Part shown: piece by piece, positions 1 to 5,008 of the stretch
How positions within the stretch are numbered: the stretch's first letter is position 1
Layout of the letters: each line of letters begins with the position of its first letter
NCBI GenBank assembly: GCA_964648485.1
Contig: CAZYOF010000037.1
Span: 1-5,661, forward strand
From: DAIOEK01 sp964648485
GTDB taxonomy: Bacteria; Chloroflexota; Anaerolineae; Anaerolineales; Anaerolineaceae
Direction: 5' to 3'
DNA length: 5,661 nucleotides
The notes under the pieces: model-generated
Told to the model about the DNA's origin: nothing
What the model saw: only the letters and a program-made list of their open reading frames with translations
The model's database searches: none
Program-made: the position numbers and the translations under genes

Positions 1-127
1 GGACCTGGAACCTAATTCGGGAATATTAAATAAAAAGCTCCTCGACCAGGACTCGGATATCATCCCTCGATGGGACCTGGAACCTAATTCGGGAATATTA
101 AATAAAAAGCTCCTCGACCAGGACTCG
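1..127. repeat. Two 55-bp direct repeats, 72-bp period
   Basis: Bases 1-55 and 73-127 are identical over 55 positions, giving a 72-bp period. The 17 bases between the copies (56-72) are not repeated in full. The first copy begins at the window edge, so the array may extend to the left. Each copy contains the acceptor and half T-arm part of a tRNA-like segment, followed on the minus strand by a T-rich stretch. In the first copy the T-loop position is replaced by about 20 bases carrying a small hairpin (TCCC at 63-66, GGGA at 72-75). Confidence 0.93.
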
Positions 128-139
128 AACCTGGAACCT
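110..139 (-). other. tRNA 3'-end-like fragment (T arm and acceptor strand)
   Basis: Read on the minus strand this has the layout of a tRNA 3' end: variable-loop-like AGGTT, a 5-bp T stem CCAGG/CCTGG (130-134 with 118-122), a canonical 7-base T loop TTCGAGT (123-129), a 7-base acceptor strand TCGAGGA (111-117), and discriminator G (110). CCA is not encoded. The acceptor strand and discriminator resemble bacterial tRNA-Asn, for example the E. coli acceptor ending in GAGGA plus G. No matching 5' half, D arm or anticodon arm follows at higher coordinates, so this is a fragment and not a working tRNA. tRNA 3' ends commonly serve as integrase attachment sites; that role here is inferred. Confidence 0.5.
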
Positions 140-193
140 AGCGTTCTAAACATCGGATTTCCCACTGACAGCGCCTCCTGAGTATACCAAACA
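132..193. repeat. Module-boundary repeat, copy 1
   Basis: This 62-bp stretch matches 2159-2220 at 61 positions; the only difference is A at 140 against G at 2167. A looser, ungapped resemblance (roughly half the positions) continues to about 235, into the promoter region of the AbiE module. The core, GCGTTCTAAACATCGGATTT (141-160), recurs in shortened form at 3756-3774. It adjoins the tRNA-like fragment on its left. The two long copies bracket the AbiE genes, so this could be a recombination site or a duplication scar. Confidence 0.92.
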
Positions 194-229
194 TTTAAAA
201 TCGCAGGGAGAAACATAACACCTGCTCAT

Positions 230-256
230 TTGCATAGATAGATTTTGTTGTATAAT
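230..256 (+). promoter_or_regulatory. Promoter of the AbiE operon
   Basis: A perfect TATAAT box lies at 251-256. The best upstream box is weak: TTGCAT at 230-235 with a 15-base spacer, or TTTGCA at 229-234 with 16. Transcription would begin near 263, inside the left arm of the inverted repeat. No good Shine-Dalgarno site lies close to the ATG at 309; GAAGG (285-289) is about 19 bases away. Confidence 0.65.
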
Positions 257-307
257 ATTTTGTGTAACCGAAACATCAGTTTCTGAAGGTTGTGTTACAC
301 AAAATAT
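255..307. promoter_or_regulatory. 14-bp inverted-repeat operator before abiEi
   Basis: ATATTTTGTGTAAC (255-268) and its exact reverse complement (294-307) are separated by 25 bases. The left arm overlaps the -10 box and the expected transcription start; the right arm ends one base before the ATG at 309. Smaller inverted repeats sit between the arms (GAAAC at 270-274 with GTTTC at 279-283; TCAG with CTGA at 276-286). AbiEi antitoxins are known to repress their own operons by binding inverted repeats, so this is the likely AbiEi operator. Confidence 0.8.
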
Positions 308-308
308 C

Positions 309-1103
309 ATGTCGCTCAGCAAACAAGAAACCGAATTTCTATCAACGTTTTCCGCATCTGGAAAGCAGGTATTCACCTATTCGCAAGCTGTAGATTACTG
401 GCGTTCAAAAGCGGCAGCAACCAATGCCCTGGGGCGCCTTGTCCGGAAGGGCTGGCTCCAGCACCTGGAACGCGGATTATACATGATTATCCCACTGGAG
501 GCAGGTCCTGAACGGCTCTGGTCTGAAAATGCGCTTGTTCTGGCATCTCGGCTGGTCTCACCTGGAGCAGTGGCTTACTGGTCTGCGCTTCGGTTTTGGA
601 ATCTGACTGAGCAAATCCCGCAGGTTCAATTTATCCAGACAACGAAACGAAAAAGAGCCATCGTCATTCAGGGCGTTGAATTCCGGTTCATTCATGTGGC
701 AGAACGGTATTTTTTTGGTACCATCACCCGACAGATCGCAGATCTGCCGATCACCGTGACAGATCGTGAGAAAACCATTATTGACGCAGCCAGCCGCCCG
801 GAGTTAAGCGGGGGTATTCTTCAACTGGCGCAAGCGATGAAATCTGCTGTGAATATTATTGACTGGGATAAATTGGAACATTATTTGATCCAATGGGGCG
901 GTGGCGTTGTGGCTAAACGGCTTGGGTATCTGGTAGAAACCCTGTCTTTGCCCATTCCAGCCCAGGATGTGAAAACCGCCCGCTGGCAAGCCATGATCTC
1001 AAAAGGGATCAGTCAATTAGAGCCTGGTTCTGGACGAACAGGCCCAGTTGTTACCCGCTGGCAGCTTCAGATCAATGTGGCTTTAGAACCTCAACAACAC
1101 TAA
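309..1103 (+). CDS. abiEi: AbiEi-like type IV antitoxin / autorepressor
   Basis: The 264-aa product fits the AbiEi antitoxin family. Residues about 5-60 form a winged-helix DNA-binding region ending in LVRKGWLQHLERGLYMI (44-60). Next come the family-like stretches SPGAVAYWSALRFWNLTEQ (84-102) and VTDREKTIIDAASRPELSGG (150-169), then a helical C-terminal part ending in a GPVVTRWQLQINV tail (245-257). The gene is followed 12 bases later by an AbiEii-like toxin gene, the standard order. In known systems the antitoxin represses the promoter through its N-terminal domain and counters the toxin through its C-terminal domain without stable protein contact (type IV). The ATG at 309 was chosen because the operator abuts it and no in-frame start lies just upstream. 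No signal peptide or membrane segment is evident, so the protein should be cytoplasmic. Confidence 0.88.
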   Translation: MSLSKQETEFLSTFSASGKQVFTYSQAVDYWRSKAAATNALGRLVRKGWLQHLERGLYMIIPLEAGPERLWSENALVLASRLVSPGAVAYWSALRFWNLTEQIPQVQFIQTTKRKRAIVIQGVEFRFIHVAERYFFGTITRQIADLPITVTDREKTIIDAASRPELSGGILQLAQAMKSAVNIIDWDKLEHYLIQWGGGVVAKRLGYLVETLSLPIPAQDVKTARWQAMISKGISQLEPGSGRTGPVVTRWQLQINVALEPQQH

Positions 1104-1115
1104 CGGGAGTAATGG

Positions 1116-1961
1116 ATGATAAGCGAAGCTGAAATTCGCCGTAGCGCGGCTGCGGCAAATGTTGATCCGATGGTCATCGACCTGGATTACAGCCTGGGAT
1201 GGTTTTTGCTTGGTATGCTAAAAACTGGAAGCCGGTTTGGTAATCTGGTATTCAAAGGTGGCACCTGCTTGCGAAAATGCTATTTTCCCGATTATCGCTT
1301 TTCTGAGGATCTTGATTTCACTGCCACAAAATATCTTTCGCCTGCCGAGATGGAGCAGTGGATTACCACAAGTGTTGATTGGATCAGCAGCCAGGGTGGT
1401 CCTGATTTTAACATCCAGCCGGTTCATTTTGAGGTAGTGGATGATGAGTATGGGAGTGAATCATATCAGGCGCGGATTTATTATCGTGGACCATTGCGCT
1501 GGGGCGGCTCGCCAAGAACAGTTAAGTTGGATATTACACGAGCTGAGACCATTTTTCTGCCGATCAAAGAAAAGTCTATCATTCACCCCTATTCAGACCA
1601 GGTGAATTTTATTGGCAGCACAATCCCGTGTTATTGTCTGGAAGAAGTTATTGCTGAAAAAATCCGGGCAGTAGGCGGGCAGCGAAGGTTCGCGGTTTCG
1701 AGAGACCTGTATGATATTTACAACCTGGTTGCATATGGCATTAATTTGGAAGCGGTTAAACAGATTTTGCCTGAGAAATTCCGGGTGAGGGGATTAAACC
1801 TGCAAGGCGTTGACGTGAAAACAATGGTGCAGCGGCGCTCTGAATTCGAAAATGATTGGGAACGCCGATTGAACTACCTGGTCATCAACAAGGGTCTGCA
1901 ATTTGAGACCGCCTGGTTGTGCGTTTTAGATGTTCTTGGCAAGGTGCTGCAAAATGCATAA
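1116..1961 (+). CDS. abiEii: AbiEii-like nucleotidyltransferase toxin
   Basis: The 281-aa product is a DNA polymerase beta-type nucleotidyltransferase of the AbiEii/AbiGii toxin family. Visible motifs are the substrate loop FKGGTCLRK (46-54), the metal-binding pair in SEDLDFT (D65 and D67), a strand KLDITRAE (137-144) placed to supply a further acidic residue, and the family-typical LEEVIAEKIRA (175-185) followed by RDLYDIYNL (196-204). Related toxins use NTP as substrate and are known for abortive phage infection and reversible growth arrest; the target of this one cannot be read from sequence. GGGAG (1105-1109) sits 6 bases before the ATG at 1116; an ATG at 1112 is out of frame. The 12-base gap after the antitoxin gene indicates co-transcription. 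No motif is broken, so the module looks intact. Confidence 0.9.
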   Translation: MISEAEIRRSAAAANVDPMVIDLDYSLGWFLLGMLKTGSRFGNLVFKGGTCLRKCYFPDYRFSEDLDFTATKYLSPAEMEQWITTSVDWISSQGGPDFNIQPVHFEVVDDEYGSESYQARIYYRGPLRWGGSPRTVKLDITRAETIFLPIKEKSIIHPYSDQVNFIGSTIPCYCLEEVIAEKIRAVGGQRRFAVSRDLYDIYNLVAYGINLEAVKQILPEKFRVRGLNLQGVDVKTMVQRRSEFENDWERRLNYLVINKGLQFETAWLCVLDVLGKVLQNA

Positions 1962-2119
1962 ACAAGTGCCTTCTGGGATGAGCTTTTCATAGAACTCTTG
2001 CTGAGAGTATCCGCTTCCCAAGCCGTCAGGTGCCTATAAGTAGGAACTTGAGATGTCGAGTTTGCTCAAGTTTCACACCCAGAAAATCTTTCAATGGATG
2101 TGGTACTGAAAGAAATATC

Positions 2120-2220
2120 TCCCCGATCAGGCCTCGAATATCACCCCCGAAGGGGGCATGGAACCTGGCGTTCTAAACATCGGATTTCCCACTGACAGCG
2201 CCTCCTGAGTATACCAAACA
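2120..2220. repeat. Module-boundary repeat, copy 2 (extended)
   Basis: The right 62 bases (2159-2220) match 132-193 with one mismatch. The left part (2120-2158) is a diverged relative of 39-80: 2120-2136 agrees with 111-127 at 14 of 17 positions, and a following ATATCA and small hairpin match the layout of 57-75. Here the hairpin is CCCCC GAA GGGGG (2144-2156). The parent repeat was thus probably about 100 bp, with a hairpin-bearing left half and a conserved right half; the left end of the window would hold one disrupted and one collapsed version. Confidence 0.88.
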
Positions 2221-2523
2221 CTTTGTCTCCTGGGGCAAAACATAATATCCATTGAGCTGCATCGGCGTACTTTTAATAGGTGCACGGAAGGACCAGAAAT
2301 CCGCCCAAATATCTGCCACAGATCTTTAGTTCTGTACTATCTCCTGAAGGTTGTTAGAAAATTACTTACATAACCTCTGCAAACTCCCGCAGCCGCTTGA
2401 CACAATAGATCAAAGCTGACTTGTCGCCAATAAACTCCGGCTTTTGACAAGTGACCCGCCAAAATATGATTAATTGCCCGGTAGCGCGCTTGACACGGGT
2501 AGTACAATAAATAAACAGCATCG

Positions 2524-2543
2524 TACAAGTTAGCTAACTTGTA
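2524..2543. promoter_or_regulatory. Perfect 20-bp palindrome overlapping the recombinase promoter
   Basis: TACAAGTTAGCTAACTTGTA is fully self-complementary over 20 bases with no spacer. It shares two bases with the TATAAT box at 2542-2547, so a protein bound here would block RNA polymerase. It is a likely operator for a dimeric regulator. A strand-exchange site is a less favoured alternative, because the site coincides with a promoter box. No regulator gene next to it is convincing. Confidence 0.75.
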
Positions 2544-2547
2544 TAAT
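2542..2547 (+). promoter_or_regulatory. -10 box of the recombinase gene
   Basis: A consensus TATAAT lies about 105 bases before the recombinase ATG. The -35 position (2518-2524) is poor, so the promoter may need an activator. A second possibility is the perfect TTGACA at 2490-2495 with TAAACA 16 bases further on (2512-2517). Either way the transcript would have a leader of about 100 bases or more, with a 5-codon frame (ATG at 2585 to TAA at 2602). Confidence 0.45.
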
Positions 2548-2651
2548 TTGGCGCCAGCATTATTGATTTGAGACACTTGAAAGAATGGCGTTTTCAGCGT
2601 AAAACCAGAACCATCGTTCTCAAATTTAACAAAGCTACCAAAGGAGCAAAC

Positions 2652-3626
2652 ATGAAGTCAGTTGTACTACCCTTTATTCCTGGAGATTCTCCAGGCGAGC
2701 CATTTGACAGTCTACTCCAAGAATTTTTGCTAACCCTTTATCAGGGGCAATACTCTAAGAGTACGATTATCTCATATGGATGGCATTTGAGGCGCTGTTT
2801 CCGTTGGCTTATTTCTGCAGGCGTGGTGGATCTCAATCAGATTAATGCGATCACAATGCTGACATGGGGCATCGCCCTTCGTGAAAAGTATCAGCCTCAG
2901 ACCCAGAAAGTTGCCATCACCGCCGCTGTAAGGTTTTTTGCGTGGCTTTTAGAAGAGAAAAAACTGGTCAATGAAAATCCGGCATTAAAACTCCAGGTTC
3001 CCAAAATTTCAATCGAAAAACAGAGAACTTTAAGCTTGATGGAAATTCAGGCGCTTATGGATAAATGCCCAAACACAGTCAAGGGAATTCGGGATCGAGC
3101 GATTATATGCGTGCTGCTAGATACTGGCATTAGAGCAGCAGAGCTTTGTAATATTGAAACCAGCAACCTCAACCTGGTTGATTGCAGGTTGAACGTGTTG
3201 TGCAAGGGCGGCGCTCACATGGATAAATTTTTTGGACCGATCTGCAAACACTATCTCGAAATCTGGATGCAGTACCGTGAGAAGATGGAACCTGTTCCAG
3301 CCAGTACTGTGTTTGTATCCGTAGGCGGGTTCTACCCGGGAACTTCTCTGACCCCGCGCGGGCTGCGGATCATCCTGAGAAATCTTGGAATCGCGGCAGG
3401 AATTGAAGACGTGCACCCGCATGCGTTCAGACGCTCGTTTGCGTCACTAAGAATTGCGATGGGCCAGTCCACGCGCAGTGTACAAATATTGGGCGGCTGG
3501 TCCGACTTGAAATCGTTTGAACGTTATACCCTGGCATTAACCAACGATGATGACTTTATGCGCCAGGGCGCAGCCAAATACTCACCATTGCTTAGGGTGG
3601 AAAACTTATCAGGCAACGATAAATAA
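2652..3626 (+). CDS. Tyrosine recombinase/integrase (XerC/D-like size)
   Basis: The 324-aa product is a tyrosine site-specific recombinase. Residues about 15-105 form the SAM-like core-binding domain (FLLTLYQGQYSKSTIISYGW, then RFFAWLLEEKKL). The catalytic domain follows from about 125: R161 in TGIRAAEL, K185 in LCKGG, H257 and R260 in HAFRRSF, W283 in LGGWSD, and the nucleophile Y292 in FERYTLAL. Tryptophan replaces the usual second histidine; this is a known, usually active variant. The size matches XerC/D-type enzymes and leaves no room for a separate arm-binding domain as in lambda or P4 integrases. The ATG at 2652 was chosen for AAGGAG (2641-2646) five bases ahead; an in-frame TTG at 2568 would add 28 unconvincing residues. 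Tandem TAA codons end the gene. It sits alone between repeat copies 2 and 3, without an excisionase or relaxase in view, so its substrate may be those repeats. Confidence 0.92.
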   Translation: MKSVVLPFIPGDSPGEPFDSLLQEFLLTLYQGQYSKSTIISYGWHLRRCFRWLISAGVVDLNQINAITMLTWGIALREKYQPQTQKVAITAAVRFFAWLLEEKKLVNENPALKLQVPKISIEKQRTLSLMEIQALMDKCPNTVKGIRDRAIICVLLDTGIRAAELCNIETSNLNLVDCRLNVLCKGGAHMDKFFGPICKHYLEIWMQYREKMEPVPASTVFVSVGGFYPGTSLTPRGLRIILRNLGIAAGIEDVHPHAFRRSFASLRIAMGQSTRSVQILGGWSDLKSFERYTLALTNDDDFMRQGAAKYSPLLRVENLSGNDK

Positions 3627-3684
3627 TAAAATTTACCGGCAAAATCCAATCTTTGCCGCGTTCTTTTGTGAACAGGGTTACATG

Positions 3685-3750
3685 CTTGCCCTGGATATTA
3701 CTGGTTTGTCTGTTGGCAAACCAGTTATTGTTAATTTGCCAGGGAACAAG
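3685..3750. other. Nested inverted-repeat structure after the recombinase gene
   Basis: An inner perfect 9-bp stem, ACTGGTTTG (3700-3708) with CAAACCAGT (3717-3725), has an 8-base loop. It sits within an outer stem, CTTG CCCTGG (3685-3694) with CCAGGG AA CAAG (3739-3750), ten pairs interrupted by two unpaired A. The 3' side is only moderately T-rich (TATTGTTAATTT), so it could serve as a poor terminator for the recombinase gene. The nested shape next to a repeat core (3756) also suits a folded recombination site or an RNA element. Confidence 0.7.
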
Positions 3751-3755
3751 TCGGG

Positions 3756-3774
3756 GCGTCTAAACAACGGATTT
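3756..3774. repeat. Module-boundary repeat core, copy 3 (short)
   Basis: GCGTCTAAACAACGGATTT matches the core of copies 1 and 2 (141-160 and 2168-2187) with one base missing and one substitution over 20 positions. The similarity stops on both sides. It lies between the recombinase and the Xre operon, as copy 2 lies between the AbiE module and the recombinase. A chance match to this one core in a window this size is unlikely but not excluded. Confidence 0.55.
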
Positions 3775-3778
3775 CTTA

Positions 3779-3803
3779 TCCAGTCGTTTTGGGGTGGACT
3801 GGA
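3779..3803. other. 7-bp stem-loop next to repeat copy 3
   Basis: TCCAGTC (3779-3785) pairs exactly with GACTGGA (3797-3803) across an 11-base loop. No T-run follows on either strand, so it is not a typical terminator. It extends the run of foldable DNA that starts at 3685. Confidence 0.5.
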
Positions 3804-3831
3804 AAATTCTCTTCTAAAGGCAGCTCTATCG

Positions 3832-3874
3832 TTTGTCATATTATTATATGATTATTTATTGAAAATATGACAAA
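3832..3874. promoter_or_regulatory. 11-bp inverted-repeat operator of the Xre operon
   Basis: TTTGTCATATT (3832-3842) and its exact reverse complement (3864-3874) are 32 bases apart centre to centre, about three helix turns. The left arm also forms a smaller inverted repeat, CATAT TATT ATATG (3837-3850). The right arm covers the end of the -35 box and the start of the spacer, a good position for repression. The likely ligand is the Xre protein encoded just downstream, giving autoregulation. Confidence 0.78.
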
Positions 3875-3887
3875 GTTGTGTTACAAT
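3859..3887 (+). promoter_or_regulatory. Promoter of the Xre-ImmA-PIN operon
   Basis: TTGAAA (3859-3864) and TACAAT (3882-3887) are separated by exactly 17 bases, near the sigma70 consensus. Transcription would start at about 3894, just before the Shine-Dalgarno site GGAGGAG (3899-3905), giving a short leader of about 20 bases. Confidence 0.82.
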
Positions 3888-3912
3888 AAGTATCCACCGG
3901 AGGAGAAGCAAG

Positions 3913-4254
3913 ATGAATACAATTGGACAGAAAATTAAGGCTCTGCGCGAGAAGGCTGGTCTTAGTCAGATGCATATCGCCCAGTTTTTGGGAATTGATC
4001 AAAGCACCATCTCAAAGTGCGAAAAAGGTGAACGCCAGTTTCAGGTGGATCATTTAGAGCGGCTGGGTAGCTTGTTTGGCGTACCTTTGAGCTGCTTGAT
4101 GAATGATGAGGCGTCGGTGGCGCAGTTACAGATTGCCTTCCGGGCTGGCAGCATACAAGTTGAAGATCTCAATGCCATTGCTGATATTCAGAAGATTGCA
4201 TTAAACCTTGAACAAATGCGCGTTTTGCTGCGGGAGTACGTACATGAAGCCTAA
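3913..4254 (+). CDS. Xre-family HTH repressor (antitoxin-like)
   Basis: The 113-aa cytoplasmic DNA-binding protein has a classical Xre/Cro HTH domain at residues about 5-64; the recognition part is LSQMHIAQFLGIDQSTISKC (17-36) followed by EKGERQ. A short helical tail follows (69-110), where repressors paired with ImmA peptidases commonly carry the dimerisation and cleavage region. GGAGGAG ends seven bases before the ATG, an excellent ribosome site. The gene opens a three-gene operon and overlaps the ImmA-like gene by 11 bases. Together with the operator at 3832-3874 this points to an autorepressor. In ICEBs1 the equivalent ImmR is inactivated by ImmA cleavage; that role here is inferred from the pairing. 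Confidence 0.9.
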   Translation: MNTIGQKIKALREKAGLSQMHIAQFLGIDQSTISKCEKGERQFQVDHLERLGSLFGVPLSCLMNDEASVAQLQIAFRAGSIQVEDLNAIADIQKIALNLEQMRVLLREYVHEA

Positions 4255-5008
4255 GACTGAGTTAAGTTACCAGGCTAACGAGCTTCGAAAACGATTCGGA
4301 GAGGATTTGTCCTCTCCGATTGATGTTTTTGCCATCCTGCAATCACAAGAAAGTCTGACCCTGGTCTTTTATCCTTTATCAGATCATATCTCCGGCATGT
4401 GTGCGCGTACAACCAGCGGCGAGCAACTGGTGGCTATCAATTCGACCCGAACGTTGGGCCGCCAGCGATTCACCGCCGCTCATGAGCTATATCATCTATT
4501 TGTCCAGCGCGAAATCACCACCGTGATTTGTGGTAACGATATTGGCGCCGGTAGAGACGAAGAGGAAAAGAACGCGGATTGCTTCGCATCTTACTTTCTT
4601 GCGCCAAATGATGCTCTGCGCAGTTTCATCGATAAAAACCTGATGAGGGGTACACGCAGGCCTTTGACGGTTGAGGATATCGTGCGCGTTGAGCAGCATT
4701 TCCGTATGAGCCGTCAGGCGACGCTCTACCGGTTGGTTGGGGATGGCTGGATATCCTCGGATTTCGCAAATGCGCTCAAATCCGACATTATTTCTTCGGC
4801 GCGTAGGTTGGGTTTTGGTGATGAGTTATATACCCCTACCCCGGAGACCCGGCAGTACTTTACAACGGGTAGTTACATTGATCTGGTTGAACGATTACAC
4901 AATGCTGATGTGATTTCTAACGGTAAATACGAAGAGCTATTACTGGATGCCTTCAGGTCTGACATTGTTTACAACCTTGCGTCCGATGGTCAGGAAACAT
5001 ATGACTGA
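4244..5008 (+). CDS. ImmA/IrrE-family zinc metallopeptidase
   Basis: The 254-aa product belongs to the ImmA/IrrE (COG2856-like) peptidases. The zinc site is AAHELYHLF (78-86: H80, E81, H84). The third ligand is probably in the glutamate-rich stretch 106-108, before the family-typical NADCFASYFLAP (110-121). The segment around 143-170 (VEDIVRVEQHFRMSRQATLY, then RLVGDGWI) is the usual post-catalytic helical part; the last 70 residues are a less conserved helical tail. Relatives cleave a partner Xre repressor to relieve repression, so the substrate is probably the protein encoded directly upstream. The ATG at 4244 follows GGGAG (4232-4236) and overlaps the end of the xre gene by 11 bases. A TTG at 4208 in the same frame would add 12 residues (MNKCAFCCGSTY) within xre and lacks a ribosome site. 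Confidence 0.92.
   Translation: MKPKTELSYQANELRKRFGEDLSSPIDVFAILQSQESLTLVFYPLSDHISGMCARTTSGEQLVAINSTRTLGRQRFTAAHELYHLFVQREITTVICGNDIGAGRDEEEKNADCFASYFLAPNDALRSFIDKNLMRGTRRPLTVEDIVRVEQHFRMSRQATLYRLVGDGWISSDFANALKSDIISSARRLGFGDELYTPTPETRQYFTTGSYIDLVERLHNADVISNGKYEELLLDAFRSDIVYNLASDGQETYD

Larger units (their letters stand above)
1962..2651. other. 690-base intergenic region between the AbiE module and the recombinase
   Basis: I see no convincing gene here. After the AbiEii stop there is an inverted repeat AACTTGAG/CTCAAGTT (2045-2052 and 2065-2072) followed by only three T, at best a weak terminator. The long repeat copy 2 fills 2120-2220. The following bases resemble the abiE leader weakly, including the shared 11-mer CTGAAGGTTGT (2344-2354 and 283-293). 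GCTTGACAC occurs twice (2396-2404 and 2489-2497). On the minus strand two overlapping short frames are open: 79 codons at 2576-2337 from a GTG, and 51 codons at 2521-2366 from an ATG. Neither has a Shine-Dalgarno site or a recognised product. The right end holds the recombinase promoter and a 20-bp palindrome. Confidence 0.6.

Noticed and set aside
132..193. Integron attC site at the repeat (GCGTT and CTAAAC resemble attC core boxes)
   Set aside because: No matching pair of RYYYAAC and GTTRRRY boxes brackets a foldable region, and the recombinase is not recognisably an integron integrase.
110..193. A complete functional tRNA on the minus strand
   Set aside because: Only the T arm and 3' acceptor strand are present; no pairing 5' acceptor strand, D arm or anticodon stem can be drawn.
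1932..2019. Minus-strand frame with coding-like residues (GLGSGYSQQEFYEKLIPEG) at the end of abiEii
   Set aside because: It has no start codon, only about 33 codons between stops, and part of it lies over the confident AbiEii gene.
2144..2156. CCCCC-GAA-GGGGG hairpin as a terminator for the AbiE operon
   Set aside because: No T-run follows on either strand, and the hairpin is a variable part of the repeat.
2094..2195. Short + strand frame of 33 codons across repeat copy 2
   Set aside because: It reads through the repeat and its hairpin, lacks a ribosome site, and the equivalent frame in copy 1 is broken by a stop.
2652..3626. Longer recombinase starting at TTG 2568
   Set aside because: The 28 extra residues are not domain-like, and the ATG at 2652 has a strong AAGGAG site at the right distance.
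3547..3870. 107-codon + strand frame after the recombinase
   Set aside because: Its start lies inside the recombinase gene in another frame and it runs through the nested stems and the Xre operator; no domain or ribosome site.
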